Shown piece after piece: positions 7,631 through 16,013 of a stretch of DNA of 64,000 bases. Numbering within the stretch: position 1 is the first letter of the stretch; each line of letters starts with the position of its first letter. The stretch comes from Alphaproteobacteria bacterium (GTDB lineage Bacteria > Pseudomonadota > Alphaproteobacteria > CACIAM-22H2). The stretch is taken from contig JAFKFM010000009.1 in assembly GCA_017308135.1 (NCBI GenBank), forward strand, positions 558,001-622,000. The letters are read 5' to 3'. The translations under genes and the position numbers were made by a program. The notes under the pieces were generated by a model that searched no databases, was not told the origin of the DNA, and worked only from the letters and a program-made list of their open reading frames with translations.

Positions 7631-9937
7631 TCACGATCCCTGACGCTGCGTGACGACTTGAACGTTCTTTTCCTTCAGCCAATCCAATACCTCCCGATAA
7701 TGGGTGCCGAAGTTGAGATTCTGCGCGTCGCCTCGTCCCCAGGAAACAACCGCGACGACCCGATCGCCGAGAAACACGGGACCGCCCGAATTGCCGGGGC
7801 TCGTGGCGGCGTCGTATTGGACCTGCCAGAAGGGCTGCCCGCCGACACCGTTGATCGATGGCGCGCGGCGCACGGCGCTGACGACGCCCCGCGTCAAACT
7901 GAACATCGCACCGCGCGGATGGCCGATCACTTCCAGCTGGCCGCCAAGATCGAGATTATTGCCTTCGTAAAACTGCACCGGCTTGCCGCGATTCTGGACC
8001 CGAATCAGCGCCAGATCGAGCCGCACATCGGAGCCTTCGACGCGGCCGAACGTTTCTTGGCCATTCGAAAGACGCATCTCGACGAGCCGGCTTTCCTTGA
8101 CGACGTGATAGTTCGTCATCACGAGATCGGGGGTCACGTAAAAGCCCGACCCCATGGAATTGCCGCCCGAGGCATAGATCGCCACGACGCTTTCCATACG
8201 ATGGTCGGTACGCCGGCTATCTTCGACGCGGTTGGCGCGGAAGCTGGCGATCGCGGTGTTCTTGTCTTTCAGCATCTCCTCGCGCAGCGCCACAAGCGTG
8301 GGCATCTTCTGCTCGCGCGACTGATTGCGTAGATAATGCTCGACCAATTGGGAGAGCTTCACCTTCATCGGTGCGCGCTCCCATTCGTCGACGTCTTCCT
8401 CTTTATGCGCCGATGCCTTGATCTGCGCGGCCTGCGGATCGGTGTCTTGGACCTGGTAATTGACGCGGAAATCCTGGTTTTCGGTGACGTCGAAGGTCGA
8501 TTTGAAATAGGTCTGCGCGCGCCGATCGATGACGTAGTAATTGACCGTCATCGCGCGCGAGGCCTGCACGCGCGCCTGGTTGTAGTTGTAGTCCTGAAAG
8601 ACCGGCACATCGATCATCTGCGGCGTGGATTGCAGCGCCCCCATCGCTTCGTCGAATTTCTTTTTCGACGCCGACGTCGCCGCCATATCCGCCATCATGC
8701 CGATCAGGCCGAAAATGCCGGCGTTCTGGTGGCTGTAGCGATTCATGCCTTGCTGCATCTGTTGCGACTGATAGGCCATCTGCGCCGCCTGCATTTCGGT
8801 CTGGCGGATGGCGAATTGCGGATTGGGTTCGCGGCGCGTGTCGACGATGGCGCGCGATCTGATCGGATCCATGCCCGCGACGCGCCGGTTATTGCGCGCC
8901 AGCGCCACGTCGAACACGATTAGATAATCCGCCGTCTCGGCGATCGGATCCTCGATCGCCTTGTCGAGGTCGATCTTGGTCGCCTCGAACGGCATGTCGA
9001 TATCGACCTCGGCCGGAAACTCGATGGCGCCGGTGCTGAGCAGCGTCCGGCTGGTCGCCTGCGCGAAGCCAATGCGCGTCCCGTCGATCTTCTTGGGCTC
9101 GAACCCCGCCGCGCGCACGGCGTTGACCCCGCCCAATACGGCGCGCAGATCGCGCGCCCCGCCCGAGGCGCGCAGATGCGCCGCCAGAACGAGGTTCGAG
9201 ATTTTCTCGGTCGTCGCCTCGTCCAGCGCACCCGCCTCGCGGTTCACTTTGGCGAAATGCGCGAGTTGTTCGCCGCTCGCCGCGTTCAGGCGCGAAATGA
9301 TCGCATCGAGATTGGCGGCTTTGAAGCCGCGCGGATCGGGCACGAAAGGATAGGCCGTCACGAAGGCCGGCTGACCGAAATGGTCGTAGGCGCGATAGGC
9401 ATCGACCGCCGCCGCCGCGATCTTGGCGCGCGCGGCGGCCGCACTTTCGCGCAGCGCGTCGAAGATCGGTTCCTTGAACTCGGGCTCCGACAACAGCGTT
9501 TCCCGATCGATCGCCGCGACGATCACGTCGGCTTGGGTCAACGCATCGCGCAACGCGCGCCATTGCGCGGGGTCCATCGGGTCGGCGGCGTCGAGCGTCG
9601 CGCGGTTCAACGCGGCGATTTCACGGTGCGGCGCCTTCAAGCCGTCGGCGGCGGCGGTAAGCGCCGCGCGATGGCGTTCGATCCGGCCCGCGTCGAAAAA
9701 CGCGCGATGGCCGGCGAAGACCTTGGCCACATCCGAATGCCGTTCGGCCTTTGCCAGGCTTTCGACATGCTGACCCTGGTTGAAGAAGATCGAGTAGCTG
9801 ACGCCATCGACGTTGGGCGATGCCGCCTGTCCCGAAACGGTCGGGCCGCCGTCCTGTTGGCAACCGGCCAGCATCAACGCCAAAACGGCGCCGTAAAGCG
9901 CGCGTCGAAACCCGATGAAACCCGCTGCCCCCCGCAT
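7631..9937 (-). CDS. Lipoprotein with C-terminal trypsin-like (S1C) serine protease domain (768 aa)
   Basis: The signal peptide ends with lipobox LMLAGC near residue 25. Residues about 30-560 form a large domain I do not recognise, with a Gln/Met-rich stretch (YQSQQMQQGMNRY). The last 180 or so residues are a DegP/HhoA-like chymotrypsin-fold domain with an intact triad: His611 in TNYHVV, Asp641 in RLDLALI and Ser717 in SPGNSGGPV. No PDZ domain follows the protease. First gene of the operon with the TraT-like and unknown lipoproteins. It probably acts in the periplasm, anchored to a membrane; its substrate is unknown. Confidence 0.8.
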   Translation of the reverse strand: MRGAAGFIGFRRALYGAVLALMLAGCQQDGGPTVSGQAASPNVDGVSYSIFFNQGQHVESLAKAERHSDVAKVFAGHRAFFDAGRIERHRAALTAAADGLKAPHREIAALNRATLDAADPMDPAQWRALRDALTQADVIVAAIDRETLLSEPEFKEPIFDALRESAAAARAKIAAAAVDAYRAYDHFGQPAFVTAYPFVPDPRGFKAANLDAIISRLNAASGEQLAHFAKVNREAGALDEATTEKISNLVLAAHLRASGGARDLRAVLGGVNAVRAAGFEPKKIDGTRIGFAQATSRTLLSTGAIEFPAEVDIDMPFEATKIDLDKAIEDPIAETADYLIVFDVALARNNRRVAGMDPIRSRAIVDTRREPNPQFAIRQTEMQAAQMAYQSQQMQQGMNRYSHQNAGIFGLIGMMADMAATSASKKKFDEAMGALQSTPQMIDVPVFQDYNYNQARVQASRAMTVNYYVIDRRAQTYFKSTFDVTENQDFRVNYQVQDTDPQAAQIKASAHKEEDVDEWERAPMKVKLSQLVEHYLRNQSREQKMPTLVALREEMLKDKNTAIASFRANRVEDSRRTDHRMESVVAIYASGGNSMGSGFYVTPDLVMTNYHVVKESRLVEMRLSNGQETFGRVEGSDVRLDLALIRVQNRGKPVQFYEGNNLDLGGQLEVIGHPRGAMFSLTRGVVSAVRRAPSINGVGGQPFWQVQYDAATSPGNSGGPVFLGDRVVAVVSWGRGDAQNLNFGTHYREVLDWLKEKNVQVVTQRQGS

Positions 9938-10025
9938 ACGCGCCTCTCCGTAAGACTTCTCGATGTTTCGTATTTGTCCCTTACTACCTATAGCGAGAGC
10001 ATATCGGAAGTAAATGATTTTTCGA

Positions 10026-10040
10026 TCTATGAGTCATAGA
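10026..10040. promoter_or_regulatory. 15-bp perfect palindrome in divergent intergenic region
   Basis: TCTATGAGTCATAGA is a perfect inverted repeat around a central G. It sits in an AT-rich patch of the 225-base gap between the lipoprotein operon (minus strand) and the dienelactone hydrolase gene (plus strand). A weak minus-strand promoter-like pair, TTTACT-N16-TATAGG, lies at 10014-9987. A dimeric regulator site is plausible; no regulator is identified. Confidence 0.4.
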
Positions 10041-10162
10041 GGTAATCATCTGCGGGAAATTCCACTCCCCCACCCCGCGCTTGCCCGACTCGGGGCCGGA
10101 CCGCCATAGTCGCGAACGGCGAATCCGGCGCGGAATCCCGCGCAAGAACAACGGGGAAACGG

Positions 10163-10837
10163 ATGGGTCATCCGATCGAGCTACAGGCGGCGGACGGGCA
10201 TAAGTTCCAGGCGTGGCGTTCCGACCCGCCCGGCAAGCCCAAGGCCGGACTGGTGATCCTCCAGGAGATTTTCGGGCTCAACGAGCACATCCGGAAAACC
10301 ACGGATTCCTATGGGTATGACGGGTATTTGGCGATCGCGCCGGCTCTGTTCGACCGGGTGACCCCCGGGATCGAGCTTGGCTATGGCGAGGACGACATCG
10401 CCAAGGGCCGCGATATCCGCGGCAAGGTCCCCAACGACAAAGCCGTGACCGACGTGGCGGCCTGCGCCCTGGCCCTGCAACGGGCCGGCTGCACCAAAAT
10501 CGCGGTTATCGGCTATTGCTGGGGCGGCACGCTGGCCTGGCTCGCGGCCACCCGCGTCACCGGCCTGGACGCCTGCGTCTCCTATTACGGCGGCGGGGTC
10601 GTCCAACATCTGAACGAGACCGCGCGCTGCCCGGTCCTGTTCCATTTCGGCGAGACCGACCATTCGATCCCGATGTCGGACGTCGAGAAAGTCGGCCGGG
10701 CCCTGCCCGACGCCGATCTGTTCGTCTATCCCGCCGGGCACGGTTTCAGCTGCGAAGCGCGCGGCGCCTACGACAAGCCGTCGGCCGACAAGGCGCGCGA
10801 ACGCACCAAGGAATTCCTGCGCCGCTACGCGGGCTAA
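10163..10837 (+). CDS. Dienelactone hydrolase family protein (224 aa)
   Basis: Alpha/beta-hydrolase of the carboxymethylenebutenolidase family, which hydrolyses lactones and other esters. The nucleophile elbow is GYCWGG, with Cys in place of Ser as in classical dienelactone hydrolases. The early acidic segment LQEIFGLNEHIR carries the Glu that pairs with the Cys. FGETDHSIP gives the Asp and YPAGHGFSC the His, so all catalytic residues are present. No catechol-pathway genes are nearby, so the natural substrate is unknown. Its stop overlaps that of the convergent VOC gene by 4 bases. Confidence 0.88.
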   Translation: MGHPIELQAADGHKFQAWRSDPPGKPKAGLVILQEIFGLNEHIRKTTDSYGYDGYLAIAPALFDRVTPGIELGYGEDDIAKGRDIRGKVPNDKAVTDVAACALALQRAGCTKIAVIGYCWGGTLAWLAATRVTGLDACVSYYGGGVVQHLNETARCPVLFHFGETDHSIPMSDVEKVGRALPDADLFVYPAGHGFSCEARGAYDKPSADKARERTKEFLRRYAG

Positions 10838-11682
10838 ACGGACTCGAAACTAAGGGCGAGACCGCCGGCTTCGTCCGGGGCCACATGCACGGCCCCGGCG
10901 AGATCCTTTTCGTAATCGAATCCGCCCGCCTTCAACGCCGCGCGCGCGGCGGCCCCGTCGGCGACCGCGATCGTCATGCCGGCGAAGCCCATCCGCACGG
11001 GCTCGTCCGACGCGACGGCCGGATGCAGGAACGACAAATCGTCGGGCTTCACGATCATCAGCGGGGCGCCCGTGCCCCAGCGCACGGCGAGCGTATCGTC
11101 GGTCGCGGTCACCGCCCCCAAGCCCAAAATCGTTTCGAACGGATCGCGCAACGCGATGGGATCGTCGGCCACGAAGGTCAGCGACGCGATCCCGGTCGCC
11201 GTATTCGCATGGCGCATCCATTCCGGGCGCCACACCAGATCGCGCGTGAGATGCGCGCAAACGAAGGGCTTCATGCCCGCCGGATAAGGCTTTTGCGGCA
11301 TGGCGAGGTCGAACGCCGGCTCGACATCGCCTTCGGGCAATTCCAGCAATCGGGATAAAGATTTCCGTTCATGCGGAATGCCGCCTTTGGCGAGGAACGC
11401 GGAAGCCGCGTCGATATCGCCCGTCGCCACCGCGAAGCCGAGCAAGCCCGGCCCTTGCGCCGCCAGCATCGCGTTCAAGCCGTTGTCGAAGCCGGCGGGA
11501 TCGACGATGCCGAGCAACTCGACATAGTCATGTGCGAACATCGCGCAGTAATTGCCGGTTCCCCAGCCTTTGTGACGGCCGCGCGGGGACAGCGTGAAAC
11601 CCAGCCGCGTCCACAATTCGCGCGCGGCTTCGAGATCGGCCACGCCGACGAGCGCATGGTCGATCCCGGCGAGCGGCTTCAT
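10834..11682 (-). CDS. VOC-family glyoxalase-like protein (282 aa)
   Basis: Vicinal-oxygen-chelate protein of the Glyoxalase_3-like type. The first module (IDHALVGVADLEAARELW, then GRHKGWGTGNYCAMF and DYVELLGIVDP) is followed by a second, weaker module (GIASLTFVADDPIALRD to the C-terminus). Members are usually metal-dependent lyases, isomerases or dioxygenases; the reaction here is unknown. The start ATG overlaps the stop of the aldolase/SDR gene as ATGA, so it is co-translated third in the mtnP operon. It may handle an aldehyde or keto product of the aldolase, which is inference from position. Confidence 0.82.
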   Translation of the reverse strand: MKPLAGIDHALVGVADLEAARELWTRLGFTLSPRGRHKGWGTGNYCAMFAHDYVELLGIVDPAGFDNGLNAMLAAQGPGLLGFAVATGDIDAASAFLAKGGIPHERKSLSRLLELPEGDVEPAFDLAMPQKPYPAGMKPFVCAHLTRDLVWRPEWMRHANTATGIASLTFVADDPIALRDPFETILGLGAVTATDDTLAVRWGTGAPLMIVKPDDLSFLHPAVASDEPVRMGFAGMTIAVADGAAARAALKAGGFDYEKDLAGAVHVAPDEAGGLALSFESV

Positions 11683-13724
11683 CGCAAAGCCGCGGCGATG
11701 TTGCCGCCATCTACGGTCAGCACGGCGCCGGTCGTCGCGCGCGCCAGCGCCAGCGCGACGAAACCTTGCGCCACGTCCTGCGCGGTCACTTCGCGGCCGA
11801 GCAGATTGCCGCCCATATAATCCTTCTCGGTCAGGCCGCGCGCCTTCGAGCGCGTGGCGATCATCGCGTCGGTCAGCAGGCCGGTGCGGATGCGATCGGC
11901 GTTGATGCCGTTGGCGCGAATGCCGATCGAACCGTAATCGACGGCGTATTGGCGCAGCAGGAACATCGTCGCCGCCTTGGGCAAGCCATAGGGCCCGAAA
12001 TCCGGGCCCGGATTGACCGCCTGCTTCGACACGTTGAACAACAGGCAGCCGCCCATGCCTTGCGCCTTCATCACGCGCACGGCGTTCTTGGCGACGGTTT
12101 GATGCGCGAAGAAATTGAGTTCGAAGGATTCGCGCATCGTCTTGTCGTCGACCTCGCCGATCTTGCCGCCCCACGCCGCCCCGGCATTGGACACGACGAT
12201 ATCGACGCCGCCGAAGCGCAACGCGGCCGCATCGAACGCCGCGCGCACGTCGCTTTCCTTCGTCACGTCGCAGGCGAGGCCCAAACCGCCGAATTTCTTG
12301 GCGACCGCTTTGGCCGCCTCGCCGTCGCGATCCAGCACGACGACTTCGCAGCCTTCCGCCGCGAAAGCTGCAACGCTCGCCGCACCGATGCCTGAACCGC
12401 CGCCGGTGACGAGCGCCACATGGCGCTGCAAGCGCTTCTCGGCCGATTTGCCGAGCTTGGCTTGTTCCAGCGACCAGTACTCGACGTCGAACAGATCGCC
12501 CTCGGTCACGCTTTCGAACGGGCCGATCCCTTCGGCGTCGGCGATGGTCGCGGCCGCGGCCTCGACCAGATCGCCGGCGATGGCGCTGTCCTTGGCGGTG
12601 ATGCCGGCACAGAAGGCGCCAAGACCCGGCACCAGCACGACGCGCGGGGCGGTATCGAGGATTTTCTTGATGCCGCCGACACGCGCGTTATGCCGCTCGA
12701 AATACGCGGTGTAGTCCGCGTCGTATTGCGCGCGCGCCTGCTTCACCGCGTCGGCGAACCCCGCCAGATCGTCTGCCTTCGGGGCGGGCACGATCATCGG
12801 GCGGTTCTTGGTGCGGATCACATGGTCGGGCGTGATGACGCCGGCTTGCGAATAGCGCGACAATTCGGCGCCGTTGACGAAGTTCATCACGTCGGCCGTG
12901 TTGCGCAATTCCATCACGAAGCGCTTCTCGCCCGCGGCGATGGCACCGCGCAGGATCGGCGCCACATCGGTCGCCGAGGCGATCTTCGCGGGCAACGTCA
13001 CGCCCGGGAACGCGCGACGACCAGCTTTGGCGATGCGCTCTTCCGCCATCGTCACCAGCGCGATCATGCGGTCATAGGCTTCCTTCGCGGTGTCGCCCCA
13101 CGAGAAGATGCCATGCTTGTGTAGCACCAAGCCCCAAGCGCCCTTGGCTTTCGCCGCCGCCTCGCCCGCCATTTTGGCGAGCGCGAAACCCGGCATCACA
13201 TATTCGACGACCGGCGCCTTGTCGCCATAGACCTCGCGCAGAATGTCCATGCCGTTGGCGTGATCGGAAACCGACAGCACGGCATTGGCATGCGTGTGGT
13301 CGATGAATTTGGGCGCGAGGAACGCGTGGAAGATCGTCTCGACCGACGGGTTGGGGCCCGACGAATCCAGCATGTTCACACGCTGGAAATTGACCATGTC
13401 TTCGTCGGTCAGCTTGTCGAGTGTCGCCAAGCGGCGCAGCGGATCGAGGCGCACGGCCGGCAGGCCCGGCGGTTCGATCTGGCCCATATCCCAGCCCGAG
13501 CCTTTGACGCAGAGCACGTCGACGTCGTCGCCGAACTGGTCCTTCATCCGCGTCTTGACCGACGTGTTGCCGCCGCCATGCAGCACCAATTGCCCCACGC
13601 CGCCGAGCAGGCGCGTGGTGTAGGTGCGGATCGCCAGATCTTCGTTGCAGCCTTTGGCGGCGTATTTCGCCGTGTAATGCGCGATGGCGGCCTTGGCGTC
13701 GGCGTCGGAGTAGAGATTCTTCAT
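11679..13724 (-). CDS. Bifunctional class II aldolase / short-chain dehydrogenase (681 aa)
   Basis: The N-terminal class II (zinc) aldolase domain (residues about 1-400) has the substrate-loop motif GGGNTSVKT and metal ligands in IDHTHANAVLS and LHKHGIFSWG. The C-terminal SDR domain (about 420-680) has nucleotide motif TGGGSGIGAAS, VSNAGAAWGG, and active site YGLPK. Such fusions are annotated as rhamnulose-1-phosphate aldolase/lactaldehyde dehydrogenase: the aldolase gives DHAP plus an aldehyde, and the SDR oxidises or reduces that aldehyde. No rhamnose genes are present. The gene lies 8 bases after mtnP, which suggests methylthioribulose- or deoxyribulose-1-phosphate as substrate instead. 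The start ATG at 13724 (MKNLYSDAD) is clear. Confidence 0.9.
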   Translation of the reverse strand: MKNLYSDADAKAAIAHYTAKYAAKGCNEDLAIRTYTTRLLGGVGQLVLHGGGNTSVKTRMKDQFGDDVDVLCVKGSGWDMGQIEPPGLPAVRLDPLRRLATLDKLTDEDMVNFQRVNMLDSSGPNPSVETIFHAFLAPKFIDHTHANAVLSVSDHANGMDILREVYGDKAPVVEYVMPGFALAKMAGEAAAKAKGAWGLVLHKHGIFSWGDTAKEAYDRMIALVTMAEERIAKAGRRAFPGVTLPAKIASATDVAPILRGAIAAGEKRFVMELRNTADVMNFVNGAELSRYSQAGVITPDHVIRTKNRPMIVPAPKADDLAGFADAVKQARAQYDADYTAYFERHNARVGGIKKILDTAPRVVLVPGLGAFCAGITAKDSAIAGDLVEAAAATIADAEGIGPFESVTEGDLFDVEYWSLEQAKLGKSAEKRLQRHVALVTGGGSGIGAASVAAFAAEGCEVVVLDRDGEAAKAVAKKFGGLGLACDVTKESDVRAAFDAAALRFGGVDIVVSNAGAAWGGKIGEVDDKTMRESFELNFFAHQTVAKNAVRVMKAQGMGGCLLFNVSKQAVNPGPDFGPYGLPKAATMFLLRQYAVDYGSIGIRANGINADRIRTGLLTDAMIATRSKARGLTEKDYMGGNLLGREVTAQDVAQGFVALALARATTGAVLTVDGGNIAAALR

Positions 13725-13732
13725 ATCGAAAT

Positions 13733-14635
13733 TCAAGCCTTCTTCAAAACGCGGCCGGCGACGCAGTCGAGCTTCGCGGCCATTTTCGGATCGCGCGCTT
13801 GGGGTGCGGTGATCAGGGCGGCTTCCAGCGCCGTATGGCAGCCCTTGTCGCAAACATGGGTGCGCGATTGGAGCTTCGGCGCCACGGCCTTCACCAACGC
13901 GCGCGCATTGTCGGCATTGGCGAGCAACACTTTGATGACCGCGTCGACCGTGACGTGGTCGTGATCGGGGTGCCAGCAATCGTAATCGGTCACCATCGCG
14001 ACGGTCGCGTAGCAAAGCTCGGCCTCGCGCGCGAGCTTCGCCTCGGGCATGTTGGTCATGCCGATGACCGAGCAGCCCCAGGACCGGTAAAGCTCGCTCT
14101 CCGCTTTGCTGGAAAATTGCGGGCCTTCCATCACCATATAGGTGCCGCCGCGCGTGTAAGGCAGCTTCAGCGCCTTGCAGGATTCCTCCAGATGGTCGCC
14201 CAAGCGCCCGCACACCGGATGCGCCATCGACACATGGGCGACGAGGCCCGTGCCGAAGAAGCTCTTCTCGCGCGCGAAGGTGCGGTCGATGAACTGATCG
14301 ATGATGACGAAATGTCCGGGCGGCAATTCGGCCTTCAGCGAGCCGACGGCGGAAACCGAGACGATCTCGGTCACGCCCACGCGCTTCAACGCGTCGATAT
14401 TGGCGCGGAAATTGAGGTCCGTCGGCGACAGTTTATGCCCGCGGCCGTGGCGCGGCAGAAACACGATTTCCTGCCCGTCGAGCTCGCCGAACATCAGCTC
14501 GTCGGACGGATCGCCCCACGGCGTTTCGACCTTCCGCCAGCGGACATTCGCGAGACCGGGAATGTCGTAAACGCCCGATCCGCCGATGACCCCGAGCTTG
14601 GGCGGCGTGGCGCTGTGCGAGGCGGTGGCGGACAT
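13733..14635 (-). CDS. mtnP: S-methyl-5'-thioadenosine phosphorylase (300 aa)
   Basis: Cleaves 5'-methylthioadenosine with phosphate to adenine and methylthioribose-1-phosphate; many members also take 5'-deoxyadenosine. The sequence has KLGVIGGSGVYDIPGL, the phosphate site PRHGRGHKLSPTDLNFRAN, VSAVGSLK, and MEGPQFSSKAES followed by GMTNMPEAKLARE and TDYDCWH, the MTAP-type purine pocket. Length is normal. It is the first gene of the minus-strand operon with the aldolase/SDR fusion and VOC protein. No mtnA isomerase is in the window. Confidence 0.93.
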   Translation of the reverse strand: MSATASHSATPPKLGVIGGSGVYDIPGLANVRWRKVETPWGDPSDELMFGELDGQEIVFLPRHGRGHKLSPTDLNFRANIDALKRVGVTEIVSVSAVGSLKAELPPGHFVIIDQFIDRTFAREKSFFGTGLVAHVSMAHPVCGRLGDHLEESCKALKLPYTRGGTYMVMEGPQFSSKAESELYRSWGCSVIGMTNMPEAKLAREAELCYATVAMVTDYDCWHPDHDHVTVDAVIKVLLANADNARALVKAVAPKLQSRTHVCDKGCHTALEAALITAPQARDPKMAAKLDCVAGRVLKKA

Positions 14636-14773
14636 AAGCGAGGCTCCCGGTTCGATCCTGCGGAAACGCGTTTTCGGGGGTTGGTATAGCCGATTCCGCC
14701 GGTCGTTCAACCGGCTGCAAATTTTACATGTGCATGGTTCCGGACGCGGCGCGAATGGCGTAAACATACCGCG

Positions 14774-15160
14774 ATGAACAGCACCCCCACGCCGAAAACG
14801 ATCCTGATTCTCGACGACGACCGCACCTGGCGCGAAATCGCCACCGCCGTGCTGGAAAAGCGCGGCTTCGCGGTGGTCGCGGCCGAAACGCTCGACGAAG
14901 CGCTGGCGGAGATCGACAAGGGCATGGCGCCCGCCGTCGCGATCGTCGATCTGGTGATGCCGCGCGAGAACGGGATTCAAGCCGTCGCCTCGATCCGCAA
15001 GCGCAGCCGCAACATCGCGATCCTGGGCATGTCGGGGAATTTCGATTCCTATCGCGCCGGCGGCAGCGCGATGCGGCTTGCCGGGGCCGACGAAATCCTC
15101 GCCAAGCAAGCCGGCCCCGCCGAACTCGCCGCGGCCGTGGAGCGCTTAGCCATCGGTTGA
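14774..15160 (+). CDS. Single-domain response regulator (128 aa)
   Basis: Receiver domain with no output domain. The acidic pocket DDDR is near residue 15, the phosphorylatable Asp is in AIVDLVMPREN (about residue 58), the switch Ser is in ILGMSGN, and the conserved Lys is in ILAKQAG. It probably acts as a CheY-like or phosphorelay shuttle protein. No kinase is adjacent; the nearest in the window is the orphan hybrid kinase at 34.6-38.8 kb. It is divergent from mtnP. Confidence 0.88.
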   Translation: MNSTPTPKTILILDDDRTWREIATAVLEKRGFAVVAAETLDEALAEIDKGMAPAVAIVDLVMPRENGIQAVASIRKRSRNIAILGMSGNFDSYRAGGSAMRLAGADEILAKQAGPAELAAAVERLAIG

Positions 15161-15188
15161 ATTCACGCCAGCTCGGTGCGCCAACGAA

Positions 15189-15218
15189 AAAGGCCGGCGG
15201 AGCGATCCGCCGGCCTTT
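15189..15218 (-). terminator. Intrinsic terminator after petABC (probably bidirectional)
   Basis: A perfect 13-bp GC-rich stem closed by a four-base GCGA loop. On the minus strand it is followed by a run of T, so it should end the petABC transcript whose last stop is at 15246. The plus-strand side has only three T, so termination of the response-regulator transcript is weaker. Confidence 0.75.
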
Positions 15219-15245
15219 CCCGTTCGAGCCCGAAGGCTTGAAAGC

Positions 15246-16013
15246 TTAGTGCTTGATGTCGCGCCACACGCGACGCTTCGTGGCGTAGAGCAAGCCCGCG
15301 AGGATGATGAGGAACAGCATCACCTTCACGCCCAGCGAGTTGCGCGCCTCGAGATGGGGGCTAGACGCCCAGGTGAGGAACACCGACACGTCGTGCGCTT
15401 GCTGCGCCAACGTCGCCTTGGTGCCGTCCGCGTAGGTCACGCGGTCGTCCGACAGCGGCGACGCCATGCCGATCTGATGGCCGGGGAACCAGTCGTTGTA
15501 GTTCATCCCCTCCATCAGCGTGACGCCGGCCGGCGGCGTTTCCTTGTAGCCGGTCAGCAGCGCGTAGATGTAGTTCTCGCCGCCCACGCGGTTCTTCACG
15601 ATCAGCGACAGATCGGGCGGGTAAGCGCCGCCATTGGCCGCGCGCGCCGCCTGCTGGTTCGGGAAGGGCGACTTGAAGCGATCCGACGGGCGGGCCGGGC
15701 GCTGGAACATTTCGCCTTCGTCGTTCGGGCCGTCGGTGACCTCGTATTCCTTCGCGATGGCCGCGATCTCGGCTTCCGACAGACCGATACCGGCCAGGTT
15801 GCGGAAGCGGATCTGGTGCATCGCGTGGCACGCCGCGCAGACTTCCTTGTAGACCTGATAACCGCGCTGCAATTCCGCGCGATCGAAGGTGCCGAAGAAG
15901 CCGGTATGCGCCCATTTCTGGGTCGGCACCTTGGGCGTCTCGGCGGCCGAAGCCGCGCCGAGCCCCAAGCCAAACGCCAGAACCGAAGCGATCAGAAGTT
16001 TCGCCGTGCGCAT
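15246..16013 (-). CDS. petC: Cytochrome c1 of the bc1 complex (255 aa)
   Basis: Haem c subunit that passes electrons from the Rieske protein to cytochrome c. A Sec signal peptide ends near AASAAE. The haem motif is VCAACHAMH (CxxCH), with RFRNLAGIG after it. The axial Met region is IGMASPLSDDRV. A C-terminal membrane anchor (VKVMLFLIILAGLLYA) ends in a basic tail. The start ATG shares one base with the stop of petB (TAATG), so the two are coupled. A strong terminator follows at 15189-15218. Confidence 0.95.
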   Translation of the reverse strand: MRTAKLLIASVLAFGLGLGAASAAETPKVPTQKWAHTGFFGTFDRAELQRGYQVYKEVCAACHAMHQIRFRNLAGIGLSEAEIAAIAKEYEVTDGPNDEGEMFQRPARPSDRFKSPFPNQQAARAANGGAYPPDLSLIVKNRVGGENYIYALLTGYKETPPAGVTLMEGMNYNDWFPGHQIGMASPLSDDRVTYADGTKATLAQQAHDVSVFLTWASSPHLEARNSLGVKVMLFLIILAGLLYATKRRVWRDIKH

